DNA from: JAANXG01 sp963731035
Lineage (GTDB): Bacteria; Pseudomonadota; Gammaproteobacteria; Arenicellales; JAANXG01
Direction: 5' to 3'
DNA length: 64,000 nucleotides
NCBI GenBank assembly: GCA_963731035.1
Contig: CAVSUY010000018.1
Location: forward strand, 1-64,000
Shown: positions 62,529 through 64,000 of the stretch, one piece after another
How positions within the stretch are numbered: position 1 is the stretch's first letter
How the letters are laid out: each line of letters begins with the position of its first letter
Program-made: the position numbers and the translations under genes
Notes under the pieces: model-generated
Told to the model about the DNA's origin: nothing
The model's input: only the letters and a program-made list of their open reading frames with translations
The model's database searches: none

Positions 62529-64000
62529 ATGAGCCGCCCGCAACGCAAGATCCTGGTCACCAGCGCCCTGCCCTATGCCAACGGACCCATTCACCTGGGT
62601 CACATGGTGGAGTATATCCAGACGGATATCTGGGCGCGTTATCAGCGTCTATGCGGCCACGAGTGCTACTTCGTGTGCGCCGACGATGCGCACGGCACGC
62701 CGATCATGCTCAAGGCGCAGGCCGAAGGCGTCACACCGGAGGAGCTGATCGAGCGAGTCGGCGGACAGCACCGCGCGGACTTCGACGACTTCCAAATCAG
62801 TTTCGACAACTACTACACGACCCATTCCGAGGAGAACCGCGAGCTGGCGGAGTTCATCTACACCCAGCTCGACCGCGGCGGACACATCAGCCGCCGGGTG
62901 ATCGAACAGGCCTTCGATCCCGTTGAAAACATTTTCCTGCCGGACCGCTTCATCAGGGGCGAGTGCCCGCGCTGCCGGACGCCCGACCAGTACGGCGACA
63001 ACTGCGAGAACTGCGGCGCCACCTATTCACCGAACGATCTCATCAACCCGGTGTCCGCCCTCTCAGGCGCGCGGCCGATTCAGAAAGAGTCCGAGCATTT
63101 CTTCTTCAAGCTGAGCGACTTCGAAGGGATGCTCAAAGAATGGATACAGGGCCGCCGTATCCAGGAGGAAGCGCGCAACAAGCTCCAGGAGTGGTTCGAC
63201 ACCGGCCTGCAGGACTGGGACATATCACGCGACGCGCCGTACTTTGGTTTCCGGATTCCGGGGGAGCGCGACAAGTATTTCTACGTATGGCTGGACGCGC
63301 CCATCGGTTATCTCGCGAGTTTCAGGAACCTGTGCGTGCGCGCAGAGCTCGACTTCGACGAGTTCCTGAGCGCGGACTCGAAAGCCGAGATGTATCACTT
63401 CATCGGCAAGGATATCCTCTATTTCCACGCCTTGTTCTGGCCCGCCATGCTGACCGGCGCCGGCTTCCGGCCCCCCACCGGGGTCTTCGCCCACGGTTTT
63501 CTGACCGTCAACGGGTACAAGATGTCCAAGTCACGGGGCACGTTCATCATGGCCCGGACTTATCTCGATCACCTGAACCCGGAGTATCTGCGCTACTACT
63601 TCGCCGCCAAGCTCAACGACCGCATCGAGGACCTCGATCTCAATTTCGAGGACTTCGTGCAGCGGGTGAACTCGGATCTGGTGGGCAAGCTGGTCAACGT
63701 CGCCAGCCGCTGCGCGGGATTCATCGCCAAGCGCTTCGACGGCATGCTTGCCGGGGGCTTGATGGACGAGGTCTTGTACCGCGGATTCATCGACGCCCGC
63801 GAGGGCATCGGCGAATGCTACGAGAACCGCGAGTTCAGCCGTGCCATGCGCGACATCATGGCGCTGGCGGACCGGGCCAACCAATTCATTGCAGACCACA
63901 AGCCCTGGGAGATCGCGAAGCAGGCCGGGCGCGAAGACGAGTTGCAGGCCATTTGCAGCCAGGGGCTGAACCTGTTCCGGGTGCTGATAACATTCCTTGC
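62529..64000 (+). CDS. metG: Methionyl-tRNA synthetase (cut by window end)
   Basis: The first 490 residues of a class I synthetase that charges tRNA-Met; the frame is open at position 64000. ATG 62529 gives KILVTSALPYANGPIHLGHM with the HIGH motif (HLGH). A four-cysteine zinc knuckle is near residue 145 (ECPRCRTPDQYGDNCENCG), and the KMSKS loop is in VNGYKMSKSRGTFI near 335. The anticodon-binding part begins before the cut. Its usual neighbour mrp is 3 kb upstream on the other strand. Confidence 0.97.
   Translation, partial: MSRPQRKILVTSALPYANGPIHLGHMVEYIQTDIWARYQRLCGHECYFVCADDAHGTPIMLKAQAEGVTPEELIERVGGQHRADFDDFQISFDNYYTTHSEENRELAEFIYTQLDRGGHISRRVIEQAFDPVENIFLPDRFIRGECPRCRTPDQYGDNCENCGATYSPNDLINPVSALSGARPIQKESEHFFFKLSDFEGMLKEWIQGRRIQEEARNKLQEWFDTGLQDWDISRDAPYFGFRIPGERDKYFYVWLDAPIGYLASFRNLCVRAELDFDEFLSADSKAEMYHFIGKDILYFHALFWPAMLTGAGFRPPTGVFAHGFLTVNGYKMSKSRGTFIMARTYLDHLNPEYLRYYFAAKLNDRIEDLDLNFEDFVQRVNSDLVGKLVNVASRCAGFIAKRFDGMLAGGLMDEVLYRGFIDAREGIGECYENREFSRAMRDIMALADRANQFIADHKPWEIAKQAGREDELQAICSQGLNLFRVLITFL

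Noticed and set aside
1..64000. CRISPR array, prophage, rRNA or replication origin
   Set aside because: No regularly spaced direct repeats, phage structural genes, rRNA segments or DnaA-box clusters noticed.

Overview
The window looks like the chromosome of a sulfur-oxidising gammaproteobacterium. The best evidence is an adjacent aprM-aprB-aprA set (dissimilatory APS reductase with membrane anchor). The order leuCDB-asd-fimV-truA-trpFBA-accD-folC-dedD-cvpA-purF-metZ, and ilvI-ilvH-ilvC-psd-pssA-leuA, is typical of Pseudomonas and Chromatiales relatives. Most of the sequence is GC-rich. The stretches around 370-2400 and 11600-15250 are visibly AT-richer and hold remnants and accessory genes. 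The species cannot be named from this sequence alone.

Layout. 1-400: two tRNA genes (Ala-GGC on minus, Val-CAC on plus). 948-8185: an accessory island with three glycosyltransferases, a DUF4404 protein, a HIT protein, and two small proteins with Tat-like leaders sharing the motif W-x-KPVV-x-S-x-VLP-x-HAQTS. It also carries an IS3 fragment and a decayed 3' end of a second aprA. 8470-11594: intact aprMBA. 11600-15200: decayed DNA (ABC permease, IS91 transposase, SnoaL-like protein and RAYT transposase pieces) around two intact genes. 15295-17317: a Ser/Thr protein kinase paired with a haem-binding HAMP receptor. 17782-26743: accessory metabolism and transport (VOC protein, a 219-bp MITE-like element, CoA-transferase, enoyl-CoA hydratase, Sel1 protein, EAL remnant, TRAP transporter, BASS-like carrier, frameshifted sulfotransferase).

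26981-54496 is mainly core metabolism on the minus strand: rimI and UDG, the branched-chain/phospholipid block, then the long leu-asd-fimV-trp-acc-fol-pur-met block. Only ppiB-lpxH runs on plus there. leuA is preceded by a leucine-rich leader peptide, and ilvI by a good promoter followed at once by a terminator-like hairpin. leuD carries a one-base frameshift. 54611-64000 holds a hypothetical gene, a gene-free stretch with two large related hairpins, an MFS carrier, aroC, mrp, a creatininase/GFA/aldehyde dehydrogenase insertion, and the start of metG, which runs off the window.

Short palindromic repeats (three families, including REP pairs of up to 28-bp perfect arms) sit between many genes, and one decayed RAYT transposase is present. 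The items most worth following are the HAQTS protein pair with its neighbouring glycosyltransferases, the two stem-loops at 55394-55692 (unrelated arms, shared core), the leucine leader, the MITE-like element at 18402-18620 and the haem sensor/kinase pair.
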